This document shows, piece after piece, positions 20,666 to 31,813 of a stretch of DNA of 64,000 nucleotides. Source of the stretch: Blattamonas nauphoetae (Eukaryota > Preaxostyla > Oxymonadida); assembly GCA_033064195.1 (NCBI GenBank), contig JARBJD010000160.1, forward strand, positions 100,741 through 164,740, given 5' to 3'. The translations under genes and the position numbers were made by a program. The notes under the pieces were generated by a model, which searched no databases, had not been told where the DNA came from, and saw only the letters and a list, made by a program, of their open reading frames with translations. How positions within the stretch are numbered: position 1 is the first letter of the stretch; each line of letters opens with the position of its first letter.

Positions 20666-21846
20666 ATGATCTCATCAGATAGTTTCCATCCTTTTCTTGT
20701 CATTGCCACATGATCTATCCAGAATACTCTCCCTTCCTGACGTGGAATGTAAACGATCCACTCACAGTAGATTCTGTGTCAGCAGTTTTTGTCTCTCTTG
20801 TTTCGATGGTCAGGGATGACTATAACTTTGATGAGGAACTGCTTAAACAGGCATCGACGTTCTTTTCTTCGATCATCAGGCGCGCCACTCCTGGCTCCTT
20901 TTTCGAAAGTTTCTTGAAGACGATGCGGGAAGACCCCACAGACTCCATCCCAACCCTTCTGGATTCAACCATCATTCTCTTATTGTCATCCCATCACTCA
21001 ATAATCCGAGATACTCTATCATTCATCGCGAAAGTTCTCGACTGGTCTTCACTATCAAACCGCCTGGCCCTTGTCTCCTCCAAACTCATTTCCAGAATCC
21101 TGTCAACACCTCACTTGCGAGATCTTTCTGTGATCGACAATAAGGACATCTTGAACAAAATTCTCGAGATCCTCGGAAAAAGTCTTCAGCTGTCATTCGC
21201 TGGTTTCATTCAATTCGTCCTAAAAATCCTTTCGATCTCTCACTTGCGAAATCTTTCTTTGATCAGTGATAAAGTAATCTTGAACGACATTCTCTTGATT
21301 TTCAGCACTTGCTTCTGTCTCTCCACCTCCAATGATGTTCACTCTCTCTCCACCACTCCCGACACTGACCCTGAATCAATACAATATGTGGTGTTGAATG
21401 AAGTGTTGCTCCCAATCGAGCCATCTCTCGTTCAGATCAGTCGCAATCGTCACCTTTTGTCGTGGAACGAAGAGTTTACAGAAACATTGAAGTTACTACT
21501 CAATATCTGTGATAGGAGTGCCTTCCACCAACCAATACTGGATTTCATTTGTTCTTCTCGCATCCCAATGGCCTTCCAATCACTTCTCTCAAAAGTGGAA
21601 GACGAACGCACCCATCAATTCGTCATCAGGACCATGTACACCTATATCAGCAGATGGAAGGAAGATGGAGCGGAAACTTGGTGCAGAGGGAGAATAGTGT
21701 TGCAGACACTGGAACAGGAAGGGTTTCTCGAAAGGCTCGAACAAACGCTGCTTCACAACGACTTGACGAGCCAAGGACAAATGGAAAGAACCCGTACATG
21801 CCGAATCATGAACAGCTTGGGAACACACTGTTATCTACCTTCCTAG
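20666..21846 (+). CDS. Multicopy solenoid-like family, copy 2 (379 aa)
   Basis: Exon 1 is 20666-20681 (M-I-S-S-D), the intron 20682-20722 (41 nt, GTTTCC...CAG) and exon 2 20723-21846, ending TAG. Total 380 codons. It is longer than other copies because it holds an extra helix pair in the middle (a repeated ISHLRNLSLI / TPHLRDLSVI segment), a local internal duplication. The usual motifs are present: YSPFLTW, DDYNFDEEL, HQPILDFICS and CRGRIVLQTLEQEGF. Its C-terminus (RTRTCRIMNSLG) differs from copies 1, 3, 5, 6 and 8 but matches copy 4. Function unknown. Confidence 0.8.
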
Positions 21847-22190
21847 TTGAGTCTTTCGCAAACATGCCCGTCTATGGCGAAAAATCACAATTCAATCGAT
21901 TCCACTTCATTATCGTTAGAAAGTCAAAGTATCACTTCTGGAAAAGGAGACAGATTCTCATCCAGTGACGGAGATCGATGAGAAATCAGTCGTTTTGTGG
22001 AGTTCGATTCAGAGCAATTCAATGCGCTTCTTCTTTCTTGTTTCGATGATCCTTGATGGATCATTGTTCTTTCAATGTTGTCTTGTTTCACAACACCGCA
22101 TGTTCAGTCGCGTTTTGGTTGAAGTTTCTGTCCAGATCAGGCCCTCACATTGCTGGATTATTCGCTGTTTCGTGAACAAACAAATCGAAG
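21847..22190 (+). repeat. Spacer duplicated at 25786-26128
   Basis: This 344-bp spacer between family copies 2 and 3 is closely matched by the 343-bp spacer between copies 4 and 5. It shows that the two gene pairs arose as one duplication block. It probably contains the promoter of the downstream gene; no element is recognisable. Confidence 0.8.
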
Positions 22191-23256
22191 ATGATCTCAT
22201 CAGGAGGTATCCCTCATTTTTTCCTCATCCTCCCATGTAGATGATCCAGTATACTCTCCATTCCTGAAGTGGAATCCGGATGATGAAATCTCCCTTGATT
22301 CCTTCGCACACGCTTTTAACTCTCTTGTTTCTCTGGTCAGAGATGACTACAAATTTGATGAAGAGCTGCTTCGTCAGTGCTCAAACTTCATTTCGTTGTT
22401 CATAATAAATATCAATCGTTCATCCAACTCCTCACAGCACGTCGATGATTTGTTGACAGCCATTGGACAAGACTCCACAAACCCCGCTGCAGCGTTTGTG
22501 GATTCGATGACTGTGCTCTTGTCATCGCCCCATCAATCGATATTAGGGGATGCTCTGTCATTCATACTCGAGAGTCTCCTTCGTTGTTCAACATCCAACC
22601 GACTGACCCTTGTCTCCTCCAACCTCATTCGTAGAATGCTTTTGACACCTCACTTGCGTGATCTGTCTGTGATTGGGGATCAGGACATCCTAAAGGTCAT
22701 TGTGACAGTTTTCAATTCTGGTGTTAGGCTCTCATCAACCGACGCTTTTCGATCCCTTTCCATCGTTTCCAACATTGACCCTGAATCAATCCGAGATGTG
22801 GTGTTGAATGAAGTCTTGATCCCAATCGAACCATCTCTCGTCCAGATCAGTCGCAATGATCATCTCTTGCCTTCGCTCGATGATGTAAAACGCACATTGA
22901 TGTTACTATACAATATCTTTGATAGTAGTGCCCTTCACCAACCAACACTGAATTTTATTTGTTCTTCTCACATCCCAATGGTCTTCCAGTCACTTCTCTC
23001 AAAAGTTGAACACGAAAACGTCCAACACTTCATCCTATGGAACATATCCTACCACATCAGCAAATGGGAGAATGATGGAGCTGACACTTGGTGCAGAGGG
23101 AGAATATTGTTGCAGACACTGGAACAAGAAGGATTCAGAGATCATCTCGAACAAACAGTGCTTCACGACAAATCATCGATGGAAGGAAAATATGTTGGGG
23201 TCTATTCATTCGAATCCATGAAATATTTGGGAATGAACTCTCCTCGACCTCAATAA
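22191..23256 (+). CDS. Multicopy solenoid-like family, copy 3 (340 aa, intact)
   Basis: Exon 1 is 22191-22206 (M-I-S-S-G plus one base), the intron 22207-22249 (43 nt, GTATCC...CCAG) and exon 2 22250-23256, ending TAA. Total 341 codons with no interruption, so it is the best intact reference for the family here. In order: VYSPFLKW, a helical SLVSLVRDDYKFDEELLR segment, DSMTVLLSSPHQSI, TPHLRDLSVIGDQD, NEVLIPIEPSLVQISRN, HQPTLNFICSSHIPM, then CRGRILLQTLEQEGF and a conserved tail MKYLGMNSPRPQ. The annotated start follows the shared exon; an unspliced reading meets a stop in the intron. Cellular role unknown; no signal peptide or membrane helix. Confidence 0.85.
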
Positions 23257-23678
23257 AGGCTTCCTGAGAACTCAACTGTGATTCTCGCTGTCCACCTCTG
23301 ATTTCATCCCAGTTGCTCCAATTTACAGTAATGCTGATCGTGCAAGCCATCACTCTTCTTTTCATGCACAGACAGGTGTGTTCGTTGTTCGTCTTCATAT
23401 TTCACTTCGAAGTCCTTTTCTTCTCCCTTGTCATTGTTTTGTGATTTCTGTGTTCACTCGCACCTGATTGTGTGTTCCCTTCTTTTCAGGCGATTCATGG
23501 ATCATCATGTTCCACACCGTGTTGTTGATTGGAATCTCGTCTTCGAGTGGCTGCGCATCTCCTCCTGTGGGTGTGCACGACCAGCCCGGAATGCTTCTCT
23601 TTTTAGTTGCATTAGAACTGCCCGCACGTCGTTGAACCAGCCAATGCAGTGCGATATCCACTTCTGTCTCTAAATGTC
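23257..23678 (+). repeat. 3'-flank repeat, unit a of three
   Basis: The DNA after copy 3 (TTCTCGCTGTCCACCTCTG, then a segment around TCATGGATCATCATG) recurs after copy 5 at 28668-28985 and after copy 6 at 30664-31090. It carries short open readings (SWIIVFHTALLMG; PPVDEHEQLGMHL) that are only partly kept among copies, so coding status is unclear. It may be 3' untranslated sequence that duplicated with the genes. Confidence 0.7.
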
Positions 23679-23732
23679 CGATCATTGTCCAGCCTCGTCG
23701 TTGTCATGACACTCGTTGTATTATGACCCCAG

Positions 23733-23999
23733 TTGCAAGCACATCTTTATTTCTCCCAAATTCTTAAGCTCCCTTCGCTTTCCAACATTGGCAGGCTGAG
23801 TTCGGCCCTTCACCATTCAAGCAATCACCGTTTGAGGAATGAAGATCTTTCTCTGCAAGGGATCCCAGTTGCTCCAATTACAGGTCAGTTTGAAGAGACG
23901 GAAACATTGCTTGACATCGTGACTTCGTCTCTATCACTGAGCAATGGTGAGATCCTCATCGATGCAGATTTCTCGATTGCGACGTTTCTGGGATCCTAG
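23733..23999 (+). pseudogene. Pmp-like protein fragment
   Basis: The frame reads SNIGRLSSALHHSSNHRLR and ITGQFEETETLLDIVTSS up to TAG. The style (Ser/Leu-rich beta text, 'LSNGEILIDADFSIATF') matches Pmp-like surface proteins of this genome type rather than the solenoid family. No start, signal peptide or continuation is found, so it looks like a fragment. Similar fragmentary text (GGSVTLVDIVLCARP) follows at about 24060-24110 in another frame. Confidence 0.45.
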
Positions 24000-24825
24000 C
24001 ACATCAAGATTCTGAGTTCACCCCTGGACGTTGGAAGATAATTCACCCCTTTTGTCGCAGATGGAGGCAGTGTGACACTGGTGGACATCGTGCTCTGCGC
24101 TCGCCCCGATCCCGGAACTGATGGACTCATCCACCGCAGATACCCACATGATCATGCCCAAATGTGTCGCTCAGGATGTGGTTGTTGGTCTGTCTCCAAA
24201 TTTTGGTCCTTCTTCGTCGTCTGTGGATGTCTGACTTTCCGCCTTCGCAAATCTCGACCACGCCGTCCCTCTGCTTTCTTCGCCACGCCCACCTGCTCTC
24301 CCACCCTCATCGATCCCATCGATCGAGGCATACTCCCCAATTTTCGTCTCTTCGACGATGGTGAGCGTGTCCGACCACATCTTCGATGAAGTCGCAAATA
24401 CTCCAATTTGGGGAGTTCATTCTTTCTCTGCGATTTGCTAAGCGAACAGCAGACTTTGCAATGCGATACGCCCTGACAACAGCACCGAATCCACTGAAAC
24501 GATGGAAATCACTACCGAACCCAATTTCAATGTCGAAAGGACTCAATTTGTGAATTGTATGGAGTGACGATCCACCAAACCCAATGACTTCCTCGTTGTC
24601 GATATCAAAAGTGCCTCTGAAGTCGTTCTTTGCGAATTCGGAAGTGTTGTCATCATTCGCTGTTGGACAGCCTTGCATTCTCGTCTCATTTTGTAACTCG
24701 ATTCTTTTGAAATTTGATGACATGCGACTGGACTTGATTCCGAGTTGGTCCTGATCTTCCCATAGAGTTCGAGGTGTTTTGTTCCGAATTAACCTCACCT
24801 TGTTTGACAAGTAACCAACCAAGCC
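24000..24825. other. Degenerate region, no intact gene
   Basis: It continues the Pmp-like fragment, then carries a minus-strand open reading of ~170 residues (24307-24822) with beta-like text (VIGFGGSSLHTIHKLS, IEIGFGSDFHRFSG) that may be another surface-protein fragment. No start context, intron or domain supports a working gene. Confidence 0.4.
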
Positions 24826-25785
24826 ATAATCTCATCAATGAGTATACATCGATACACTGCATTCCTTATCTGGCGTCCGAATCTTCCACACTATCGTGAT
24901 CATTATGCACATGAACTTACATCTCTTGCTTCAATGGTCGAAGATGGATACCATTTTGATGAGGATCTTCTCGACAAAGTCTCCAAGTTCATCTGTAAGC
25001 TCAATGAGAATTTTCGCCATGGCGACTTTGCCGACCATTTCCTGGTTATTTTAAGATACGGTTCAAACTTCGCTGTTGAATTTGTGGATTCGGCAACAAT
25101 TCTCTTGTCTTCGTCGCATCGATCGATTGTCCGAGATACTCTGTCATACGTTCACGAATGCCTGCGGAGCTGTTCATATTACAGTCGTCTGGCCATTGTC
25201 TCCTCCAAACTCTTCCCCAGAATCCTTTCGACACCTCACTTGCGTGATCTTTCAGTGGTTGAGGATCAGGGCATTCTGCACAACCTGATTGAAATTTTAC
25301 TCGTCGGAATCATGCCCTTCCGAGATCTGGTTTTTACTGAAGTGTTGAGTCCAATCGAACCATCTCTCGTCCAGATCAGTCGCAATCCTCGGATCGTGTC
25401 GTGGAACGACGCATGCCATGCAGCATTGAAGCTACTCTTCAGAATCGTTGATGAGAGTGTAAACCACCAACCAGCACTGGATTTCATTTGTTCTTCTCCC
25501 ATCCCAATGGCCTTCCAAACACTTCTCTCAAAAGTCGAAAACGAAAGCACCCACCCAGAATTCTTGTATTCCATGCTTCAAACAATCTACACATGGCAGT
25601 CCAAAGGAGCAAAATCTTGGTGCAGAGGGAGAATATTATTGCAGACACTGGAACGAGAAGGGTTCAAAGATCATCTCGAACAAACTCTGCTTCACAACAA
25701 CTTGACGAGCCAAGGACAAATGGTAAGAACCCGTACATGCCGAATCATGAGAAAGTGGGGAACACACTGTTATCTGCCTTCCTAG
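24826..25785 (+). CDS. Multicopy solenoid-like family, copy 4 (315 aa)
   Basis: The position equal to exon 1 (24826-24841) has ATA in place of the start ATG, and the intron is shrunk to about ten bases. The frame now appears to start at a new ATG at 24838 and runs unbroken to TAG at 25785. Family motifs: SLASMVEDGYHFDEDL, STPHLRDLSVVEDQG, EVLSPIEPSLVQISRN and CRGRILLQTLEREGF. The middle is shorter than in copy 2. The C-terminus (RTRTCRIMRKWGTHC) matches copy 2, as expected from the duplicated pair. It could be functional with an altered N-terminus, or at an early stage of decay. Confidence 0.7.
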   Translation: MISSMSIHRYTAFLIWRPNLPHYRDHYAHELTSLASMVEDGYHFDEDLLDKVSKFICKLNENFRHGDFADHFLVILRYGSNFAVEFVDSATILLSSSHRSIVRDTLSYVHECLRSCSYYSRLAIVSSKLFPRILSTPHLRDLSVVEDQGILHNLIEILLVGIMPFRDLVFTEVLSPIEPSLVQISRNPRIVSWNDACHAALKLLFRIVDESVNHQPALDFICSSPIPMAFQTLLSKVENESTHPEFLYSMLQTIYTWQSKGAKSWCRGRILLQTLEREGFKDHLEQTLLHNNLTSQGQMVRTRTCRIMRKWGTHCYLPS

Positions 25786-26128
25786 TTGAGTCTTTCGCAA
25801 GAATGCCCGTCAATAGCGTAAAATCACAATTCAATCGATTACACTTCATTTTATTTTACCAGTCAAATTGTTACTTCTGTGAAAGGAGACAGATTCTCTT
25901 CCTACGATGAAGATCAATGAGAAATCAGTCGTTTTGTGGAGTTCAATTCGGAGCGGCTCTATCCACTTCAGCTTTCCTGATTCGATGATTCACGATGGAC
26001 AATTGATTTTCAATGTTGTCTTGTTTCACAACACCACACGTTCAGTAACGCTTTTGTTGAATTGACCGTCCTGATCAGACCCTCACATTGCTGGATTGTT
26101 CGCTGTTTCGTGAGCAAACAAATCGAAG
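25786..26128 (+). repeat. Spacer duplicated at 21847-22190
   Basis: Second copy of the spacer between the paired family genes, nearly the same length and clearly alignable throughout. Confidence 0.8.
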
Positions 26129-26873
26129 ATGATCTCATCAGGAGGTATCCCTCATTTTTTCCTCATCCTCCCATGTAGATGATCCAGTATACTCTCCATT
26201 CCTGAAGTGGAATCCGGATGATGAAATCTCCCTTGATTCCTTCGCACACGCTTTTAACTCTCTTGTTTCCATGATCCGAGATGGTTACCCTTTTGATGAG
26301 GTGCTTGTGAGTCAAGCTTCACAATTCGTTTCTTCACTCAGTCGGGATCTTCGTGATACACTCGACTTGGATGATTTGATGACAGTCATTGGACAAGGTA
26401 GCTCAGACCCCGCTGCAGTGTTTGTGGATTCGATGACTGTGCTCTTATCATCGCCATATTCATCGGTCTTCATGAACTCTCTCTCGTTGATTCGCATGAT
26501 TCTAAATTGGTGTTCACTATCAACCAACCTGGCCCTTGTGTCCTCCAGCCTCTTTTCCAGAATCCTTCCAACACCTCACTTGCGAGATCTTTCTGTGATC
26601 GTTGATAAGGGCATCCTGAAAGACGTCGTGAGGATTCTCCGAGACGGCATTGAGCTCACCTCCACCGACGGGATTGAAGCTCTCTCCACTGATGTCAGCA
26701 CTGCCTCTGAATCAGTCCGAGATGTGGTGCTGCATGAACTGTTGATCCCAATCGAACCATCTCTCGTCCAGATCAGTCGAAATCCTCACCTTTTGTTGTG
26801 GAACGATGTCTACAAGAAAGTATTGAAATTGCTAACCAAGATCTTCAAAGTGAGTGCCTTCCACCAACCAACG

Positions 26874-28348
26874 GCATGGGTTTAGTATGTCGGGTCGAAA
26901 AAAAGTATGTCGGGTCAGAAAGTTGAGGTGTTGTTTTCCTGATTTATGAGTGTTGAAGAAAAAATATTGATAAAATAATGACTGAATGGGATACTATGAA
27001 TCATTATCATGTTGTTTTCATTTCACGAGATGACTTTTCACAAGGGACTGTCGAGAAAAAACAATGCAAATTTTGACTTTTTCGTTGTCATTTCTTTCTC
27101 TCTATTGTCAACAAAAAGTGAAAGTTGCCAAAAATATACGTCCATTTGTGAGATTATATCAATATTCTATTACTTGTTCGATCATAGATTTTGAATCGAC
27201 CGAGAACAAAAATCAGCAAGGCAGATCCAACCACTGTCCTGACCATATTTCGTGTTTTTTCGATCGATTCTCCAAGATCTAATCTTCATCTTGTTCTTTC
27301 TAACCAAGCTCCTAAATCGTTCACAGAGATCATAAACGGCCTCTCATTGACTTACAAGGTTTGATGATCTCCATTCATTCCACCTTTCGTTTTCACATTT
27401 TTACCTGATTTCAATCTCCGTTTGTTCGCTTCATTCACCTTTGCCATTATGATTTTCTTCAATCACTGTCCATTTCTTCGTCACTTTTCAATTTTCATTC
27501 TTGAATTCTCTCTTTTAGAGTAAGTTTGTCAATGAGTGCTCTTCTTCGATTAAAAAACAGAAATTACATCTAAAGATCGCCAAGCGTCCTCACAAAATGG
27601 TTAGAAAGCACTCAAGAGTTTTTAAGGAGACTATGACAAATGGATGTGATCGGTCGAGATGTGGTCCAGATTGCTGAAATGTATCTGAGGATATAGACGG
27701 AAAGAAGAGTTTGATAGAACGGGATGTTATGTTGGTAATCAGGGAAAGCGTGAGGATGGCAAGGGAAGTCATATTGAGGAGAGAGAACCGCATCAAAGAT
27801 GACTTGTTGGCAATTAATGAAAAATGAGAATTTAAGAATGAAAATTGAAAATTGAGGGAAAAATGGACAGTGATTGAAGAAAATCATAATGGCAAAGGTG
27901 AATGAAGCGAACAAACGGAGATTGAAATCAGGTAAAAATGTGAAAACGAAAGGTGGAATGAATGGAGATCATCAAACCTTGTGAGTCAATGAGAGGCCGT
28001 TTATGATCTCTGTGAACGATTTAGGAGCTTGGTTAGAAAGAACAAGATGAAGATTAGATCTTGGAGAATCGATCGAAAAAACACGAAATATGGTCAGGAC
28101 AGTGGTTGGATCTGCCCTGAAAATCAGTGAAACAAAGAGATGAGGATCAAAGAGAATCAGAGAGACTTTTCTCGATCTTTCAGCTGGAAAACGATGCTAA
28201 TGTCAACAAAAATGATGAAAATCATAATTATATCTTGATTTTGAAAATGCCATATGAAATACAGTCGACCCGACATACTAAACCTCCAACCCGACATACT
28301 AAACCCAACCCGACGTACTAAACCCAACCCGACATACTAAACCCAAGC
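26874..28348. mobile_element. TIR element with 9-bp duplication and tandem end motif
   Basis: The ends are GCATGGGTTTAGTATGTCGG and its inverse, which begins GCTTGGGTTTAG. They are flanked by CCAACCAAC at 26864-26872 and 28349-28357, with one extra base at 26873. The motif TTTAGTATGTCGGGT occurs about four times in a row at the right end (28260-28345) and about twice at the left. A second, independent element (27217-28119) sits inside. A 9-10-bp duplication suits Mutator-like elements, but no transposase is present and the class is uncertain. Confidence 0.78.
27217..28119. mobile_element. Foldback hAT-type MITE nested in the 26.9-28.3 kb element
   Basis: The ends are CAAGGCAGATCC and, inverted, CAGGGCAGATCC, flanked by the perfect 8-bp duplication AAAATCAG (27209-27216 and 28120-28127). 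The two arms (about 27217-27512 and 27824-28119) are near-perfect inverted copies of ~295 bp around a ~310-bp loop. CAGGG ends with 8-bp duplications are typical of hAT MITEs. The short frames inside are by-products of the palindrome. Confidence 0.85.
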
Positions 28349-28667
28349 CCAACCAACACTGGATTTCGTTTGTTCTTCTCACATCCCAATGATCTATGAA
28401 TCACTTCTCTCAAAAGTGGAAGTCGAAGACGTCCACCTGTCCGTCATCTGGAACATGGCGGACTGTATCTCCGAATGGAAGGAAGATGAAGCCGATATTG
28501 TGGTCAGAGGAAAAATTGTGTTGCAGACACTGGAACAGGAAGGGTTCCGAACTCGTCTCGAACAAACCCTGCTTCACGACCGTTCAGAGGCGTACGGAAT
28601 GGATATATGGGACATCTCATGCGAAATCATGAACTCTTTGGGAATGAATTTTCGTCAACCAGAATAA

Positions 28668-28985
28668 ATCATTCTTGAGAACCCAACTGTGATTCTCGCT
28701 GTCCACCTCTGTTTTCATCCCAGTTGCTCCAACGAAAGTGAACACGGATCATTTCAGTTATTGTTCTCTTTTAACACTTCTTCATTTGCTCCAGTTCACG
28801 AATCATGGATCATCGTATTCCACACCGCGTTGTTGATGGGAATCGCGTCTTCGAGTGGTTGCTCATCTCCTCCTGTGGATGAGCACGAGCAGCTCGGAAT
28901 GCATCTCTTTTGGTTCCATTGAAACTGTCCGTTCCACGTTGAACCAGCCAATACATCACAATATCCACTTCTGTCGCAAATTGAC
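28668..28985 (+). repeat. 3'-flank repeat, unit b of three
   Basis: Same downstream repeat as at 23257-23678 and 30664-31090, following copy 5. This unit is shorter at its centre. Confidence 0.7.
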
Positions 28986-29608
28986 CGACCACACTCCCGC
29001 CGCGATTTAGTTCTAAATGTGAAGTGAATGGACATAAATTTGGACACTTTTGATCGAATTCACCAAATTTTGGACACCTGACATTCGAGACAACATCATG
29101 GGAACAAGGAGTTTTTATCGAGTCGTCCAATTCTTCGTGAATGGAGAATGTGGGTGTCATTTCGTTTCTGGTCTCCCACCATCTGTCGTAATCAGAGTTT
29201 GCTTCTCTTCATTTTCTTTCTCTTCCCAGTTCTCCGCTTCTGGTCAACGAACATCTTTCCGAGTCGACAGACTCACACATCCATCAGACTCGTCTCATCT
29301 CAGCCAACCTTATCTCTTGTGGAGTCTTCAGCTAGAAACTGAAGCATCAAATTGCTGAGCACGCCAATCTCACCAATTCTTCTCTCCCATCAGATTCGAC
29401 CAATTGTGCAATGGTTCCACCCCGAATGGACCGTCCGTTGATTGTGTTGGCAGAGATGACATGGAAGATGAGAGAATTGAGAAGAGTGAGGTGGTTTCTG
29501 TTTTTTTCCTTTTCTTCGTGATTCTGGATTTTGATCATCCCATCGAATGTTCACTAAACGCTCTGTTCATCTCTATTGTCCTTAAATTGAATCAAAATAT
29601 ACTTAACA
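28986..29608. other. Spacer upstream of copy 6
   Basis: No gene recognised. It should contain the promoter of copy 6; several short plus-strand frames have no family text. Confidence 0.5.
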
Positions 29609-30663
29609 ATGATCGCGTCAGAAGGTATATGTTCAGGTCTCCTCATTGTTGCATGATCTTTGCAGAATACACTCCATTCCTATCTTGGAATCCAGAAGTT
29701 CCAATCGCTATTGATTCGGTTGCACGAGTCTTCCTCTCTCTTGTCTCGATGGTCAGAGATGGTTACAAGTTTGATGAGGAACTTGAATGTACAGCTTCAC
29801 AGTTCCTTTCTTCGGTCCACCTGACTTTTGATCGCTCATTCCTTTTCGGCGATGAATTGTTGATGGCGATTGAACAAGATTCCTCAGATCCCGCTGCAGT
29901 GTTTGTGGATTCAATGACTGTGCTCTTATCTTCACACTATCCATCGATTGTCGAGGATGCTCTGGCATTCATTCACGAATGTCTCGCTTCCTGTCTCTTG
30001 TCCACCCGCCTGGACATTGTCTCCTCCAAACTCAATCCCAGAATCTTTTCAACACCTCATCTGAGGGATCTTTCAGTGATCGATGATCTTGACATCCTAA
30101 AGATCATACTGACAATTTTCCATCAGGAATTTGTGCTCTAATCCCCCGATACTCTTCGATCTCTTTCCGTCGCTCTCGACTTTGACCCTGAATCAATCCG
30201 AGATGAGGTGCTGAATGAAGTTCTGATCCCAATGGATCCATCTCTCGTCCAGATCAGTCGCAATCCCCAAATTATGTCGTGGCACGATGAATACAAAGAG
30301 ACATTGAGATTGCTGACCGATATCTTTGAAAGAGGTACCCTCCACCAACCAACACTGAATTTCGTTTGTTCTTCTCACATCCCAACGGCCTTCCAAACAC
30401 TTCTCTCAAAAGTTGAAAACGAAGACACCAACCAATACATTATCTGGATGATGTTCGAGAATATCAGCACATGGAAAAAGAATGGAGCAGAAACAATGCA
30501 CAGAGGAAGAATATTGTTGCAGACACAGGAAGGGGAAGGGTTCAGAAATCATCTCGATCAAGCACTGCTCCACGACAAAGCATCAACAAATGGAAAGTTT
30601 GTGGGGTACTTCTCATTCGCAATCATGAAGGATTTGGGAATGAACTCTCCTCAACCTCAATAA
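29609..30663 (+). pseudogene. Multicopy solenoid-like family, copy 6, one in-frame stop
   Basis: Exon 1 is 29609-29624 (M-I-A-S-E), the intron 29625-29665 (41 nt, GTATAT...TTTGCAG) and exon 2 29666-30663. The whole reading is 338 codons and in frame throughout, except for a TAA at 30139-30141 where other copies have a Ser codon (L-S-S-P-D); one base change explains it. It ends with the conserved tail MKDLGMNSPQPQ and TAA. It is probably a young pseudogene, since TAA is the normal stop of copies 3, 5 and 6. The part upstream of the stop could still make a truncated protein. Confidence 0.8.
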
Positions 30664-31090
30664 AGGCTTCGTGAGATCTCAACTCGAATTCTCGCTGTCC
30701 ACCTCTGTTTTCATCCCAGTTGCTCCAACAAAAGTGAACACTGATGAAACAAGCCACCACTCTCTCTTTTCACGAACTGCTATGTGTGTTCGTCACTCGC
30801 CTTCATTCTTCACTTCGAATTCCTTTTCTTCTTCCTTGTCATTGATTTTGTGATTTCTATGTTCCCTCACTCCTGATTGTGTGTTCCCTTCTTTTCAGCC
30901 GATTCATGGATCATCGTGTTCCACACCGCATTGTTGATGGGAATCACGTCTTCGAATGGCTGCTTCTCTCCTCCTGTGGATGAGCACGAACAACTCGGAA
31001 TGCATCTCGTTTTGTTGCACCGAACCAATCAGGACCTCGTTGAACCTATTGAACCAACACAATTTCCACTTCTGTCTCAAATTGGCCGAA
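30664..31090 (+). repeat. 3'-flank repeat, unit c of three
   Basis: Third copy of the downstream repeat that follows family copies 3, 5 and 6. It includes the SWIIVFHTALLMG reading in the best-preserved form. Confidence 0.7.
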
Positions 31091-31813
31091 CACATTCACG
31101 CAGCGATTTGTCTGCGAATGTGGTGTGAATGAACATAAATGTGGACTCGGATGAGATGATCATTCGATGAGCCTCATCCTTTGGCTGTCGTTTGACTTTC
31201 TGTTGTCATCTTCAATTCAACACATTCGACGTGACAACTCACTTTCGTTACAAAATAGCAACGTCAAGACTGGCGATCTTCACAACTCTGTTCATTTTGG
31301 TGCTTACGTTGAGAATTGTGGGATTCATGCGGAAGGGGTGGGATAAGGAACCGAAACAGGTTTGAGTTTTCTGTCTTTTGTTGGAATCAATGCAGTTGGG
31401 GTGCCCTCGTCATAATTATGGAATCCCATTTCGCTTGTACATGCGTTGTTCGTTCTCTCATATATATTTATTTCATCGAAATTGGCGGTGATTCGCGCAA
31501 ACAATGCAGCCACGGACAAAAGTTTACGGGCACCCTGGTCTGAATTTATGAACAGGTGGTTTTTTCTCATTTTTTCAGAAACACTTCACAACAATGAAAG
31601 ATAGTCCTTTTTGAAATATAAAACCAATCTAGTGTGGTGAAGTGAAAATCAGGAAGAGAGTTCGAGCCGACTTGGGATGAAAATTAGATGATGGCGACAA
31701 GAACACATCTCCTCTCTGTGGAAGAGGAGATGTGAGGAGGTGAGAGTGTTTCGACTCTCAAAAATTGAATGGCTCCAATCCTTGTTGAGAAAATGTTGGA
31801 GATGTCATCGATA

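Larger units (their letters stand above)
26129..28667 (+). pseudogene. Multicopy solenoid-like family, copy 5, split by nested transposons
   Basis: Exon 1 is 26129-26144, the intron 26145-26187 and exon 2 starts at 26188. Coding sequence runs to 26872, is interrupted by the 26874-28348 element, and resumes at 28349 to end TAA at 28667. The first ~140 bp, intron included, are almost identical to copy 3, so duplication or gene conversion is recent. The two halves share the 9-bp CCAACCAAC at the break (codons for HQPT), and both halves are open, so the insertion is probably recent too. Function unknown, as for the other copies. Confidence 0.82.

Noticed and set aside
27590-27914. Small proteins inside the foldback loops (also at 31815-32168 and 32440-32658)
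   Set aside because: The same reading appears on both strands because of palindromic arms; no start context or homology.
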